Below, in pieces: positions 36,074 to 45,193 of a stretch of 64,000 nucleotides of DNA (positions within the stretch are counted from its first letter, which is position 1; every line of letters begins with the position of its first letter). Both the position numbers and the translations under genes were made by a program. Source of the DNA: Mucilaginibacter pankratovii (GTDB lineage: Bacteria > Bacteroidota > Bacteroidia > Sphingobacteriales > Sphingobacteriaceae). Location: NCBI RefSeq assembly GCF_014773265.1, contig NZ_JACWMY010000003.1, positions 372,001 through 436,000 of the forward strand, in the 5' to 3' direction. The notes below the pieces were generated by a model that was given only the letters and a program-made list of their open reading frames with translations, was not told where the DNA came from and did not search any database.

Positions 36074-36109
36074 ACAGTGCATAACAGTTTGAAAATATTG
36101 GTTAACTAA
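36074..36109 (+). promoter_or_regulatory. Shared rhamnose-locus motif, copy 2 (upstream of the aldolase)
   Basis: Second exact copy of ACAGTGCATAACAGTT (36074-36089), again followed by ten bases and GGTTA. It is 94 bases before the ATG at 36184. Confidence 0.6.
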
Positions 36110-36183
36110 ATTCGAAGCATTAACCCGATGATCCCAAAAACGATGGGCGACTTAAGTAATAATAAAATATAACAATTGAAGAT

Positions 36184-38304
36184 ATGTCTGTAGATACTAC
36201 ACAATTTAAACACGTAAGCTACTTATGGGATGATGCTAAGGCTGCAGAACTGGCCGGCGACGAAGTAGCCCTGTTAATATACCGCTCTAACCTGCTTGGT
36301 GCCGATCTGCGGCTTACTAACTATGGTGGAGGAAATACCTCCTGCAAGGTGCTGGATAAAGACCCACTGACAGGAAAAGAAGTAGAAGTGATGTGGATAA
36401 AAGGTTCGGGCGGGGATATCGGCACCTTGAAAAAAAGCGGCCTTGCTGCGCTATATGTCGATCGTTTAAGAAGCCTAACCAATGTTTACCGTGGTATTGA
36501 ATTTGAAGACGAAATGGTGGCCTTATTTAATCATAGCATTTTCGATCTTGACTCTAAAGCGCCATCGATAGATACTCCACTTCATGGCTTTTTGCCATTT
36601 AAACATATCGACCACCTGCACCCCGATGCCGCCATTGCTATCGCGGCAGCAAAGAATGGACAAAAGATCACCGAGGAATTATTCGGAGGCACCATTGGCT
36701 GGGTAGGCTGGCAGCGCCCCGGTTTCGACCTCGGGTTGCAGCTGAAAGAATGCCTGGATAATAACCCCGGCATCTGCGGCATTATGCTGGGTTCGCATGG
36801 CCTGTTTACCTGGGGAGATACCGCTTATGAAAGCTATATCAACACCCTGGAAGTGATAGAAAAATGTGCCGAATACCTGGAACAAAGCTATGCCAAAAAC
36901 GGCAGCGTGTTTGGCGGCCAAAAGATTGAAAGCCTGCCCGAAGCCGACCGTAAAAAGCAAGCGGTTGCCCTGGCGCCGATACTGCGTGGTTTCTGCTCCT
37001 CTAAAACGCAGATGATTGGCCATTACACCGATGATGCAAGAGTACTGGAATACATTAACTCTAACGACCTGGACCGCTTAGCCCCGATGGGTACCAGCTG
37101 CCCCGATCACTTTTTGCGTACCAAGATCAGTCCGCTGGTTTTAACGCTTGCACCGGGTGAAGACCTGGGCGATGTTACCGCCATAAAAGAAAAGCTTAGC
37201 CCTGCATTTGAGGAATACCGCAAAATGTACGAGGATTATTATAACACTTGTAAACACCCCAACAGTCCCGGCATCCGCGATGCCAACCCGGTGGTAATAT
37301 TGTACCCGGGCGTGGGAATGTTCACTTTTGCTAAGGATAAACAAACAGCAAGAGTTGCCGCGGAGTTTTACATCAATGCTATCAATGTGATGAAGGGTGC
37401 CGAAGCGATCTCGGAATACACCTCCCTGCCACGCCAGGAAGCCTTTGATATCGAATACTGGTTGCTGGAAGAAGCAAAACTACAGCGTATGCCCAAGCCG
37501 AAGGCCTTATCCGGCCGTGTTGCTTTGGTGACCGGCAGCGCCGGCGGCATTGGTAAGGCCATCGCTAAAAAGTTTGCAGAAGAGGGCGCGGTTGTCATCT
37601 TAAACGATATGAACGCCGAGCGTTTAGCCGGCGCTTACGACGAGTTTGTAAAACAATTTGGTAAAGATGCCTGCACAACTGCCTCGCTGGATGTTACCAG
37701 CGAAAGCCAGATCCAGGATGCGATAGCCACCGCCATACTGGCCTTTGGAGGTGTTGACCTGGTTGTTAACAACGCCGGCCTATCCATCTCAAAAACCATA
37801 GGCGACCATACCGAAAAGGATTGGGACCTGCTATACGACGTACTGGTAAAAGGGCAGTTTTTTGTTACACAGGCCGCAGTTGCCGTAATGAAAAAACAAG
37901 CAATTGGTGGAGACATCATCAACATCGTAAGCAAAAATGCCTTAGTAAGCGGCCCGAATAATGCCGGGTACGGCAGTGCGAAAGCCGCACAACTGCACCT
38001 AAGCAGGCTAAATGCCGCCGAGCTGGGTGCCGATCATATCCGCGTAAATGTAATTAACCCTGATGCGGTAATAAGCGATAGCAATATATGGGCCGGCGGA
38101 TGGGCCGAAGGCCGTGCTAAGGCTTATGGCGTTACCGTTGCCGAGTTGCCTGCTTATTACGCTAAACGGACCTTACTTAACGAGGTGATCCTGCCTGTGG
38201 ATATTGCCAATGCCTGTTTTGCCTTAACCGGAGGCTTGCTCAGCAAATCAACCGGGAACGTGATCAACGTAGATGGCGGCGTTGCAGCGGGGTTTGTAAG
38301 ATAA
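36184..38304 (+). CDS. rhaD: Bifunctional rhamnulose-1-phosphate aldolase / lactaldehyde-type short-chain dehydrogenase
   Basis: A 706-residue fusion. Residues 1 to about 430 are a class II aldolase/adducin domain (NYGGGNTSCKV, WIKGSGGDIGTL, HPDAAIAIAAAK, MLGSHGLFTWGD) that should split L-rhamnulose-1-P into DHAP and L-lactaldehyde. From about 435 a short-chain dehydrogenase follows with the NAD motif VTGSAGGIGKA, NNAG, and the catalytic YGSAKAA, ending in GNVINVDGGVAAGFV; it should convert lactaldehyde. Such fusions are known from rhamnose loci (RhaDB/YuxG type). Follows rhaT and precedes rhaI by 60 bases. The annotation is firm; which way lactaldehyde is converted (oxidised or reduced) is inferred. 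Confidence 0.95.
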   Translation: MSVDTTQFKHVSYLWDDAKAAELAGDEVALLIYRSNLLGADLRLTNYGGGNTSCKVLDKDPLTGKEVEVMWIKGSGGDIGTLKKSGLAALYVDRLRSLTNVYRGIEFEDEMVALFNHSIFDLDSKAPSIDTPLHGFLPFKHIDHLHPDAAIAIAAAKNGQKITEELFGGTIGWVGWQRPGFDLGLQLKECLDNNPGICGIMLGSHGLFTWGDTAYESYINTLEVIEKCAEYLEQSYAKNGSVFGGQKIESLPEADRKKQAVALAPILRGFCSSKTQMIGHYTDDARVLEYINSNDLDRLAPMGTSCPDHFLRTKISPLVLTLAPGEDLGDVTAIKEKLSPAFEEYRKMYEDYYNTCKHPNSPGIRDANPVVILYPGVGMFTFAKDKQTARVAAEFYINAINVMKGAEAISEYTSLPRQEAFDIEYWLLEEAKLQRMPKPKALSGRVALVTGSAGGIGKAIAKKFAEEGAVVILNDMNAERLAGAYDEFVKQFGKDACTTASLDVTSESQIQDAIATAILAFGGVDLVVNNAGLSISKTIGDHTEKDWDLLYDVLVKGQFFVTQAAVAVMKKQAIGGDIINIVSKNALVSGPNNAGYGSAKAAQLHLSRLNAAELGADHIRVNVINPDAVISDSNIWAGGWAEGRAKAYGVTVAELPAYYAKRTLLNEVILPVDIANACFALTGGLLSKSTGNVINVDGGVAAGFVR

Positions 38305-38327
38305 TACCCATAAATTTTTGAAATTAC

Positions 38328-38346
38328 AGCCGGCTAACCACCGGCT
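38328..38346 (+). other. Short hairpin between the aldolase and isomerase genes
   Basis: AGCCGG (38328-38333) pairs with CCGGCT (38341-38346) around a seven-base loop. No T run follows, so it is probably an mRNA-stabilising or processing structure rather than a terminator. Confidence 0.4.
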
Positions 38347-38364
38347 AAACCAAATTATAACCAA

Positions 38365-39639
38365 ATGCAAATTGAGAAACACAAGGTTGATGAGCTTAAT
38401 CATCAGCTAAGCGCTAAGCATACAAGGCAGTTTGAGCATATTTCCACCGACGTTGAGAACGTTGAGGAAGTGCTGAAAAAGCTCGGCGCTTTTAACGTTG
38501 CCATACCAAGCTGGGCCCTGGGCACAGGTGGTACCCGCTTTGGTCGCTTTTCGGGCGGTGGCGAGCCGCGCAGCCTGGAAGAAAAGATAGCTGATGTAGG
38601 TGTGATACATGCCTTAAACAAGTCGAGCAACTCTATTTCCCTGCACATCCCCTGGGATATCCCGGAGAATGCCGCGGCGATGAATGCACTGGCGGCGCAG
38701 CACGGTTTACATTTTGATGCCGTAAACTCAAACACCTTCCAGGATCAGAAAGATCAAAAGCTGAGCTACAAGTTTGGTTCGCTGCATCATACCGATAAGG
38801 CGGTGCGCAAGCAGGCCATTGAGCATAATATCGAGGTGATCAAATACGGTGTGCAGCTTAATTCAAAGGCACTCTCGGTTTGGTTATCGGATGGCTCCAA
38901 TTTTCCCGGGCAGTTAAACTTCCGCAAGGCGTTTCAAAACACGCTGGAAAGCCTGCAGGAGATTTACGAAGCCTTGCCCGATGATTGGAAAGTTTGGGTA
39001 GAATACAAACCTTACGAACCAAACTTCTACTCCACTACTATCGGCGATTGGGGCCAATCTTACCTGTTGGCATCCAAACTTGGTCCAAAGGCGAGTACGC
39101 TGGTGGATCTGGGGCATCATCTGCAGGGCACCAATATCGAGCAGATCGTATCTATATTGCTGATGGAGAATAAACTTGCAGGCTTCCATTTCAACGATTC
39201 TAAATACGGCGACGACGACCTTACTGTAGGCAGCATTAACCCTTACCAGCTGTTCCTGATATTTAACGAACTGGTAGAGGGTATGGATGCAAGAGGGATG
39301 AACCACGCGACGGGCCTGGGCTGGATGATAGATGCTTCGCATAATGTTAAGGACCCGGTAGAAGATCTGCTGCAGTCGGTACAGGCCATTAAAATTGCTT
39401 ATGCTCAGGCGCTGATAGTAGATAAAACGGCATTAACGGCGGCGCAGAACAACAATGATGTGGTTTTGGCGCAGGAGATCTTACAGCAAGCCTATCGCAC
39501 AGATGTTAGGCCCCTGGTTGCCGAAGCCAGCCTGCGAAACGGCGGCGCGTTAGACCCGGTGAATGCCTATAGAACGTTAAGCATCCGCGAACACCTGATA
39601 AGCGAGCGTGGTTTAAAAACCGTAGCTACGGGATTGTAG
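38365..39639 (+). CDS. rhaI: L-rhamnose isomerase (RhaI type, xylose-isomerase-like TIM barrel)
   Basis: Converts L-rhamnose to L-rhamnulose with a divalent metal. The 424-residue protein resembles the Pseudomonas-type L-rhamnose isomerase rather than E. coli RhaA. Metal-ligand blocks visible in order: VWVEYKPYEP (Glu), LVDLGHHLQG (Asp, His), GFHFNDSKYGDDD (His, Asp). An N-terminal substrate-lid segment (WALGTGGTRFGRFSGGGEPR) is also present. The kinase gene starts two bases after its stop, so the two are coupled. Confidence 0.95.
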   Translation: MQIEKHKVDELNHQLSAKHTRQFEHISTDVENVEEVLKKLGAFNVAIPSWALGTGGTRFGRFSGGGEPRSLEEKIADVGVIHALNKSSNSISLHIPWDIPENAAAMNALAAQHGLHFDAVNSNTFQDQKDQKLSYKFGSLHHTDKAVRKQAIEHNIEVIKYGVQLNSKALSVWLSDGSNFPGQLNFRKAFQNTLESLQEIYEALPDDWKVWVEYKPYEPNFYSTTIGDWGQSYLLASKLGPKASTLVDLGHHLQGTNIEQIVSILLMENKLAGFHFNDSKYGDDDLTVGSINPYQLFLIFNELVEGMDARGMNHATGLGWMIDASHNVKDPVEDLLQSVQAIKIAYAQALIVDKTALTAAQNNNDVVLAQEILQQAYRTDVRPLVAEASLRNGGALDPVNAYRTLSIREHLISERGLKTVATGL

Positions 39640-39641
39640 AT

Positions 39642-41027
39642 ATGATGAACGCCATACCCGTCATAGCCATATTTGATGTAGGTAAGACCAATAAAAAGCT
39701 GTTCTTATTTGACCAGGACTACCACATCGTATTTGAAAAAACCGCGCGGTTTATAGAAACGGTTGATGAGGACGGCTTCGCTTGCGAAAACCTGCAGAGC
39801 CTGCGCTTGTCGGTATTCGACTCGTTGAGCGAAATTTTCAGATTAAAGGAATTTAAGGTAAAAGCGGTTAACTTTTCCGCGTATGGCGCAAGCTTTGTTT
39901 ACTTAGATGAATCCGGCCAGGCGGTAGCGCCCCTGTATAATTACCTTAAACCTTACCCGGAGAGCCTCAGCAATAATTTTTATTCAACTTATGGCGGCGA
40001 GCTTCGGTTCAGTACTGAAACCGCTTCTCCTATTTTGGGAAACTTAAATTCTGGCCTACAGCTTTACCGCATCAAGCATGAAAAGCCCGAATTGTACAAA
40101 CAAATAAAATATGCACTGCATCTGCCCCAGTATTTAAGTTTTCTCCTTTCGGGCCAATATTATTCCGATCTTACCAGCATAGGTTGCCACACCGCGCTGT
40201 GGGATTTTGCGAACGACTGCTACCACGAATGGGTGCAGCGGGAAGGGCTGGCCTTAAAACTCGCCCCCATAGCCGCAGCGGATAAGGCTTTGCCGGCCTT
40301 GTTCCCGGGTAATAACTATAAGGTAGGCGTAGGCCTGCACGATAGTTCGGCGGCACTTATACCCTACCTGGTGAATTTTAGCGAGCCCTTTATTCTGATT
40401 TCAACAGGCACCTGGTGCATCAGTTTAAACCCCTTTAACCAATCGGCGCTGACTGCGGACGAACTGGATAAAGATTGCCTTTTTTACATCCAGTACAAGG
40501 GGAAGCACGTAAAGGCCTCGCGGTTATTTTCCGGGTTTGAGCACGAACAGCAGGTAAAAAGAATAGCCGCCCATTTTAACCAGGATGCCATCAAATTCAG
40601 GAACCTGCCTTTCGATCCTGAAGTGATGCTGAAGCTTAAAAAACAAAACATCCACGCACAAGAAACAGGGTTTGCCAAGGAATCGGTATTTACATCAAGG
40701 GACTTGTCGGCATTTGGCAACGACGTGGAAGCTTATCACCAATTGATCCTCGACCTGATAAGCCTGCAGGTAGAATCTACAAAGCTGGTGTTGAACAACA
40801 CACCGGTAAAAAGGATCTTTGTAGACGGCGGCTTTAGTAAAAACAGCATCTACATGCATTTACTGGCTTCTTCTTTTCAAAATATGGAAACCTTTGCCGC
40901 GTCGATGGCCCAGGCTTCTGCCGTTGGTGCTGCGTTAAGCATCCATAAAGAATGGAACACCAAACCGATCCCCAGCGATATCATCGAATTAAAATATTAC
41001 TCGGCGGGCGAGGCTATAGCGCTATGA
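39642..41027 (+). CDS. rhaB: FGGY-family carbohydrate kinase, probable rhamnulokinase
   Basis: Phosphorylates L-rhamnulose before the aldolase step (function from context). The 461-residue protein starts with the FGGY phosphate-binding motif AIFDVGKTNKKLFLFD and has PLYNYLKPYP, LTSIGCHTALWDF, a nucleotide-binding VGLHDSSAALIPY with STGTWCISLNP, and IFVDGGFSKNS in the C-terminal half. It is a divergent FGGY member distinct from the E. coli RhaB, as usual in this phylum. The first two codons are both ATG, so the start could be 39645. Coupled to rhaI. Confidence 0.9.
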   Translation: MMNAIPVIAIFDVGKTNKKLFLFDQDYHIVFEKTARFIETVDEDGFACENLQSLRLSVFDSLSEIFRLKEFKVKAVNFSAYGASFVYLDESGQAVAPLYNYLKPYPESLSNNFYSTYGGELRFSTETASPILGNLNSGLQLYRIKHEKPELYKQIKYALHLPQYLSFLLSGQYYSDLTSIGCHTALWDFANDCYHEWVQREGLALKLAPIAAADKALPALFPGNNYKVGVGLHDSSAALIPYLVNFSEPFILISTGTWCISLNPFNQSALTADELDKDCLFYIQYKGKHVKASRLFSGFEHEQQVKRIAAHFNQDAIKFRNLPFDPEVMLKLKKQNIHAQETGFAKESVFTSRDLSAFGNDVEAYHQLILDLISLQVESTKLVLNNTPVKRIFVDGGFSKNSIYMHLLASSFQNMETFAASMAQASAVGAALSIHKEWNTKPIPSDIIELKYYSAGEAIAL

Positions 41028-41118
41028 TCGCAAGGCGTTTTTGAATGATGTTGTTGGTGGATGCACGAAATATCCGTAAATATGTGCTTTACAAGAAATA
41101 TGATCTAATTACTATTTC

Positions 41119-42153
41119 ATGAAGCAGCGTACCCTTTATGATTTTATCAGGATTGACGAATATTCCGCAACGCCAAAATATTTACAATTAGCCAATTCTA
41201 TCATCAACGCGCTGGAAGCCGGCGTTATTAAAAAGGACGACCTTCTTCCTTCTATTAACGAACTGAGCTACCAGTTTGACATCTCGAGAGATACTATCCA
41301 TAAAAGCTACCGGCACTTAAAAAAAATCGGGGTGGTTACCTCTTTTCCGGGCAAAGGGTATTGCATCTCCAGCCTCGATTTCCGGCAGAAACTAAAAATA
41401 TTTTTGTTGTTTAACAAGCTGAGCGCGCACAAAAAGATCATCTACGATTCGTTGGTTGCTGCCCTGGGAGACGATGTGGCTATCGATTTTTATATTTATA
41501 ACAACGATTTCAACCTGTTTAAAAAGCTGTTGCAATCTAAGCAGGGGGAGGATTATTCTCATTATGTGATCATTCCTCATTTTATAGAAGGCGGTGAGAA
41601 CGCCAACGAAGTGATCAACGCTATACCCAAGGATAAGCTAATATTGCTGGATAAGAATATCCCCGGCATAACCGGCGAATACAGCGTGGTGTATGAAAAC
41701 TTTGAGAAGGATATTTACAACGCGCTTTACCAGGCACGTACGCAGTTAAGTAAATATCATACCATTAAACTGATCTTCCCCGAGCAAACGTATTTCCCGG
41801 TAGAGATCATCAGCGGGTTTAAGCGCTTTTGCCAGCAATACGCCTTTAACCACGAAGTGATCAATAATATAACCAACGCCCCGATAAATAAAGGGGAAGT
41901 TTTCATTAACCTGATGGAAGACGACCTGGTGATATTGCTGGAGCGCATTTTAGAGTACAAGTTTAAAACGGGTAAAGATGTGGGCGTTATATCTTATAAT
42001 GAAACTCCTCTGAAAAAGGTACTGCTCAACGGTATCACCACCATCTCAACCGATTTTAAGTACATGGGCGCCGTAGCCGCAAGTATGATATTGGAAAGCG
42101 AAAAAAGAAAAACCGAAGTGCCCTTTTATTATACCAGGCGAGCCTCGCTATAG
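41119..42153 (+). CDS. GntR-family regulator with sugar-binding-like C-terminal domain
   Basis: A 344-residue regulator: GntR winged helix at residues 1-75 (YLQLANSIINALEAGVIKKDDLLPSINELS, RDTIHKSYRHLKKIGVV) and a C-terminal periplasmic-binding-protein-like domain (LLFNKLSAHKKIIYDSLVAAL, GVISYNETPLKKVLLNGITTIS). This is the type found with Bacteroidota sugar loci. Last gene of the rhamnose locus, so it probably senses rhamnose or a phosphorylated intermediate and binds the shared 16-bp motif; that link is inference. Followed by the dispersed element copy 3. Confidence 0.9.
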   Translation: MKQRTLYDFIRIDEYSATPKYLQLANSIINALEAGVIKKDDLLPSINELSYQFDISRDTIHKSYRHLKKIGVVTSFPGKGYCISSLDFRQKLKIFLLFNKLSAHKKIIYDSLVAALGDDVAIDFYIYNNDFNLFKKLLQSKQGEDYSHYVIIPHFIEGGENANEVINAIPKDKLILLDKNIPGITGEYSVVYENFEKDIYNALYQARTQLSKYHTIKLIFPEQTYFPVEIISGFKRFCQQYAFNHEVINNITNAPINKGEVFINLMEDDLVILLERILEYKFKTGKDVGVISYNETPLKKVLLNGITTISTDFKYMGAVAASMILESEKRKTEVPFYYTRRASL

Positions 42154-42203
42154 TTTGGGCAGATCGGTGCAGAGCAATTACCCCTGATACCGCCACTAAC
42201 AGT

Positions 42204-42350
42204 ACGGGTTTTGGCAATAATTTCAATTACTTTTAGGCTTGTTCGCGTTCGACATGGAGCGCGAACAGCCCGAACAAGCCCGAACATTGTGATTTTAAAC
42301 AAATGATTACCGAATAAGCCTGCGAAAACTCTAAAAATGATTTCCCTGCA
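42204..42350 (-). repeat. Dispersed structured element, copy 3 (inverted)
   Basis: About 147 bp, the reverse complement of the element at 23018-23154 over its whole length, including the 3' tail. The stem GCTTGTTCG/CGAACAAGC is at 42237-42245 with 42271-42279. It separates the rhamnose locus from the mannan-locus regulator. Confidence 0.85.
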
Positions 42351-42388
42351 CGTTAATAAATCGCCCGCGTTTTGGCGATGAAAAAAGC

Positions 42389-42396
42389 TAAATTTG
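42389..42396 (+). promoter_or_regulatory. -7 promoter box (TAAATTTG) of the mannan-locus regulator
   Basis: Matches TAnnTTTG, 42 bases before the ATG at 42438. Upstream there is a TTTG at 42371-42374, but the spacing is shorter than usual. Confidence 0.45.
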
Positions 42397-42437
42397 CATA
42401 CTTTGTTTAGATCTAACTACCCCCTGTGCCTGCCAAA

Positions 42438-44999
42438 ATGAAAATGCTTAGTAAATATTTATTGCCCTTTAAAGCAGTATATAAAAATTGCTATGCCTTT
42501 TTGTTATTCGCCCTAATAACGGTGCAGGGAAGCGCCCAGGGTTTGCAATTCAACTCTAACGACAGCTTAATGAGCAAACGCACCTCCTATGTTGTGTTTG
42601 CCGATAATGTACCAACCTTTCGCAACCATTTAATCATTAGTTTCGATCTGTCGTTATGGGATAACGACCACCTGGGTTATGTGTTTAATATTACCGATAC
42701 CCGCAACAATTCTTACAGCCTTACCTACATTTTTAATCACAACGGGTCGCCGGCGCTGAATTTTAATATCGATAGCAAAAGCAACAAAATTGAGATCCCG
42801 CTAAACCTTGCCCAGCTTAAGAAACGTAAATGGATGCCGGTTAAGGTGGATATTAATCTCGCGGAAAATACAGTAGAATTTTTGGTGAACGGCAAACGCT
42901 ACCGGGCGAAGGATTTTGGTTTCGAGGATAAAATTACGCCGAAGATTACCTTTGGTAAAAATCCGCATTATTCTGATGTGCCGAAAATGGCTATAAAAAA
43001 CCTGGTTGTAGGCAATACGGATGATCGATACTTTTTCCCGTTGGAAGAATGGAAGGGCAACGACGTACATAATGACGAGGGAGAAGCGTTCGGCTACGTA
43101 GATCACCCGGCGTGGTTGATCAACGAATCGTATTCCTGGATGCCGAAGTTTAACAAAACCTTTTTCGACGTAGCCGGGCTAAACTTTGACGCAGCCAGGC
43201 AGCAGCTTTTTGTTTTTAAAAGAGATTCGTTGCTGACGTATGATTTGCCCAAAGACCGCATCGAGATACAACCATTTAAAAACAGGTTGCCGATGGTACT
43301 TTTGCTGGCCAAGAGTGTTATTAATACCCGGCTAAACAAATGTTATGTATACGAGGTGCTGCCGCCCGATACCTCCCGCAGTATAGCTGCATTCGATCTG
43401 GCAACGTTGACATGGGAGGATATAGGCAAAGGCTTTATTAAAGATCAACGGCACCACCATAATGTTTTTTTTGATAAAGACCAGCAAAATATTTACCTGT
43501 TTGGCGGCTACGGATCCTTCTCGTACCATAAAGATTTTTTTAGGTATAACGAGGATGCCGATAAATGGGAAAACGTAGCCTTTAAAGGCGATACCATCTC
43601 GCCACGTTTTTTTTCGGGCAGCAGCCAGGCCGATGAACATAACGAGGTTTACATTTTTGGTGGGTACGGCAACCAATCGGGCAACCAGATAGTTGGCGGT
43701 ACCCACTATTACGACTTATACTGGGTTAACCTAACTACCCGTACCATAAAAAAATGCTGGGAAATAAAGCCGAATGAAGAACCTTTCGTATCGGCCAACA
43801 ACCTGATCCTGTCTAAAGACAAAAAATATTTTTACGCTTTATGCTACCCGCACGAAAAACCCAAAACCAACCTGCGGCTTTACAAATTTTCAATAAAAGA
43901 TGGTTCTTACGAAATAGTGAGCGCCGCCATCCCTGTTACCTCCGAGCGAATAGAAAGCGATTTTAACTTGTTTTATGACGCTAAGCAGGACCAGTTTATC
44001 TGTACCGCGCAGGAATTTACATCACCAACCCGGTCGACCGTACGTGTTTTTACATTGGCAGCCCCGCCGGTTAGCCAGGCGGCTTACCTGGCCTCGCAGC
44101 AGCCTGCCGCTGCGGGTTTTAATCGCTATATTAAATACCTGCTTATTGGTTTAACGCTTGTCGGGACTACGATATGGTACCTGATTAGAAAGCGCCGGTT
44201 AAAAGCGCTGGAGAGCGGCAATGAAAATGAACTCCCGGAGGATGTTTACAATACAAAGAAAGCGGCCGAAAAGAAACCCAACGCGGTTTACATCCTGGGT
44301 GATTTCGCGGTATTTGATAAAACCGGCAGGGATATCTCTTACATGTTTAGCCCTAAAATAAAGCAGCTGTTCATCCTCGTTTTGTTGAACAGCCGCGACG
44401 GGAATGGTGTGGTATCCAAAAAGATCTCCGCCACGCTTTGGCCCGATAAGGAAGCTACCAAAACAAAGAACATCAGAGGGGTAACCATTAACCATCTGCG
44501 AAACATCATTGCAGATATAGATGGCGTCGAACTCAGCTTTGTGAACGATACCTATTGTTTTGTTTTACAGGAGGGTTTTTTCTGCGATTACTTTGCGGTA
44601 GCGGATGCAATAACACAACTTAAACAACGCCAGCTAACACCCGACGAGTTGTTAGCCACGCAGCTCGACCTCTTTTCGCGCGGGGCACTATTGCCCGATA
44701 TACAGGAACCCTGGTTAGATGAAACCAAAGTGGGCTTCGAAGAATCGTTGTTGCAGATCATCGTCCCCGAAATCAGGCGGATCTATGATAGCGGCGAACG
44801 CAAAAAGGCGCTCGACCTATGCCGTGTTGTAATGGCTATAGATCCCTTTAATGATACCGCGTTAAAATTCAAGCTCAAGGCACTCCGCCGCATAAAGGGT
44901 GTTGATGTTGCCAGGCGCGCCTACGATGAATTTGTTGCCGATTACGCCCGCTCACTCGGCGGCGAATACCCCATCCATTTCGATAAGATCTGTAAATAA
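42438..44999 (+). CDS. Membrane-spanning transcriptional activator: kelch-type sensor fused to winged-helix/BTAD domain
   Basis: 853 residues from the ATG at 42438 (a GTG at 42426 is the alternative; numbering below counts from GTG). A signal peptide ends near GSAQ (38). Residues 40-200 look like a concanavalin/LamG-type sandwich (LIISFDLSLWDN, TYIFNHNGSPALNFNI). About 245-545 is a kelch-like propeller with IYLFGGYGSF and VYIFGGYGNQ. One membrane helix lies at 569-586 with a basic stop (RKRRLKAL). The C-terminal cytoplasmic part has an OmpR-like winged helix (620-715, SPKIKQLFILVLLNSRDGNG, then ISATLWPDK and NHLRNII) and a BTAD helical repeat domain (718-857, RALLPDIQ-type to ALDLCRVVMAIDPFND). 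No histidine kinase or receiver domain is present. Placed directly before susC, it likely senses a glycan and activates the mannan locus. Confidence 0.85.
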   Translation: MKMLSKYLLPFKAVYKNCYAFLLFALITVQGSAQGLQFNSNDSLMSKRTSYVVFADNVPTFRNHLIISFDLSLWDNDHLGYVFNITDTRNNSYSLTYIFNHNGSPALNFNIDSKSNKIEIPLNLAQLKKRKWMPVKVDINLAENTVEFLVNGKRYRAKDFGFEDKITPKITFGKNPHYSDVPKMAIKNLVVGNTDDRYFFPLEEWKGNDVHNDEGEAFGYVDHPAWLINESYSWMPKFNKTFFDVAGLNFDAARQQLFVFKRDSLLTYDLPKDRIEIQPFKNRLPMVLLLAKSVINTRLNKCYVYEVLPPDTSRSIAAFDLATLTWEDIGKGFIKDQRHHHNVFFDKDQQNIYLFGGYGSFSYHKDFFRYNEDADKWENVAFKGDTISPRFFSGSSQADEHNEVYIFGGYGNQSGNQIVGGTHYYDLYWVNLTTRTIKKCWEIKPNEEPFVSANNLILSKDKKYFYALCYPHEKPKTNLRLYKFSIKDGSYEIVSAAIPVTSERIESDFNLFYDAKQDQFICTAQEFTSPTRSTVRVFTLAAPPVSQAAYLASQQPAAAGFNRYIKYLLIGLTLVGTTIWYLIRKRRLKALESGNENELPEDVYNTKKAAEKKPNAVYILGDFAVFDKTGRDISYMFSPKIKQLFILVLLNSRDGNGVVSKKISATLWPDKEATKTKNIRGVTINHLRNIIADIDGVELSFVNDTYCFVLQEGFFCDYFAVADAITQLKQRQLTPDELLATQLDLFSRGALLPDIQEPWLDETKVGFEESLLQIIVPEIRRIYDSGERKKALDLCRVVMAIDPFNDTALKFKLKALRRIKGVDVARRAYDEFVADYARSLGGEYPIHFDKICK

Positions 45000-45031
45000 A
45001 GCAGCCGCTTTAATCAATACTACATTTTTAG

Positions 45032-45086
45032 GGTTAATTTTTGCCTGGTTAATGAATTTTTGACCGGATTAACCCCTTTTTTAACC
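45032..45086 (+). promoter_or_regulatory. Cluster of GGTTAA/TTAACC half-sites upstream of susC
   Basis: Four copies in 55 bp: GGTTAAT at 45032 and 45047 (same direction, 15-bp pitch), inverted ATTAACC at 45068-45074 and TTAACC at 45081-45086. A near-consensus -7 box TATACTTG follows at 45109. Likely binding region for the membrane-bound activator encoded just upstream. Confidence 0.45.
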
Positions 45087-45193
45087 CATCTTTTAATACT
45101 TCCCCGTCTATACTTGCTCGTCGGTAAACCAAATGCGGCCGTTGACCAGCGGCTTCATCACCGGCAATAAACCAGTTTAAAACCAATAAACCT

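Noticed and set aside
42438..44999. Hybrid two-component system (HTCS) sensor of the mannan locus
   Set aside because: No HisKA, HATPase or receiver motif is present, and the C-terminal HTH is of OmpR/BTAD type, not AraC.
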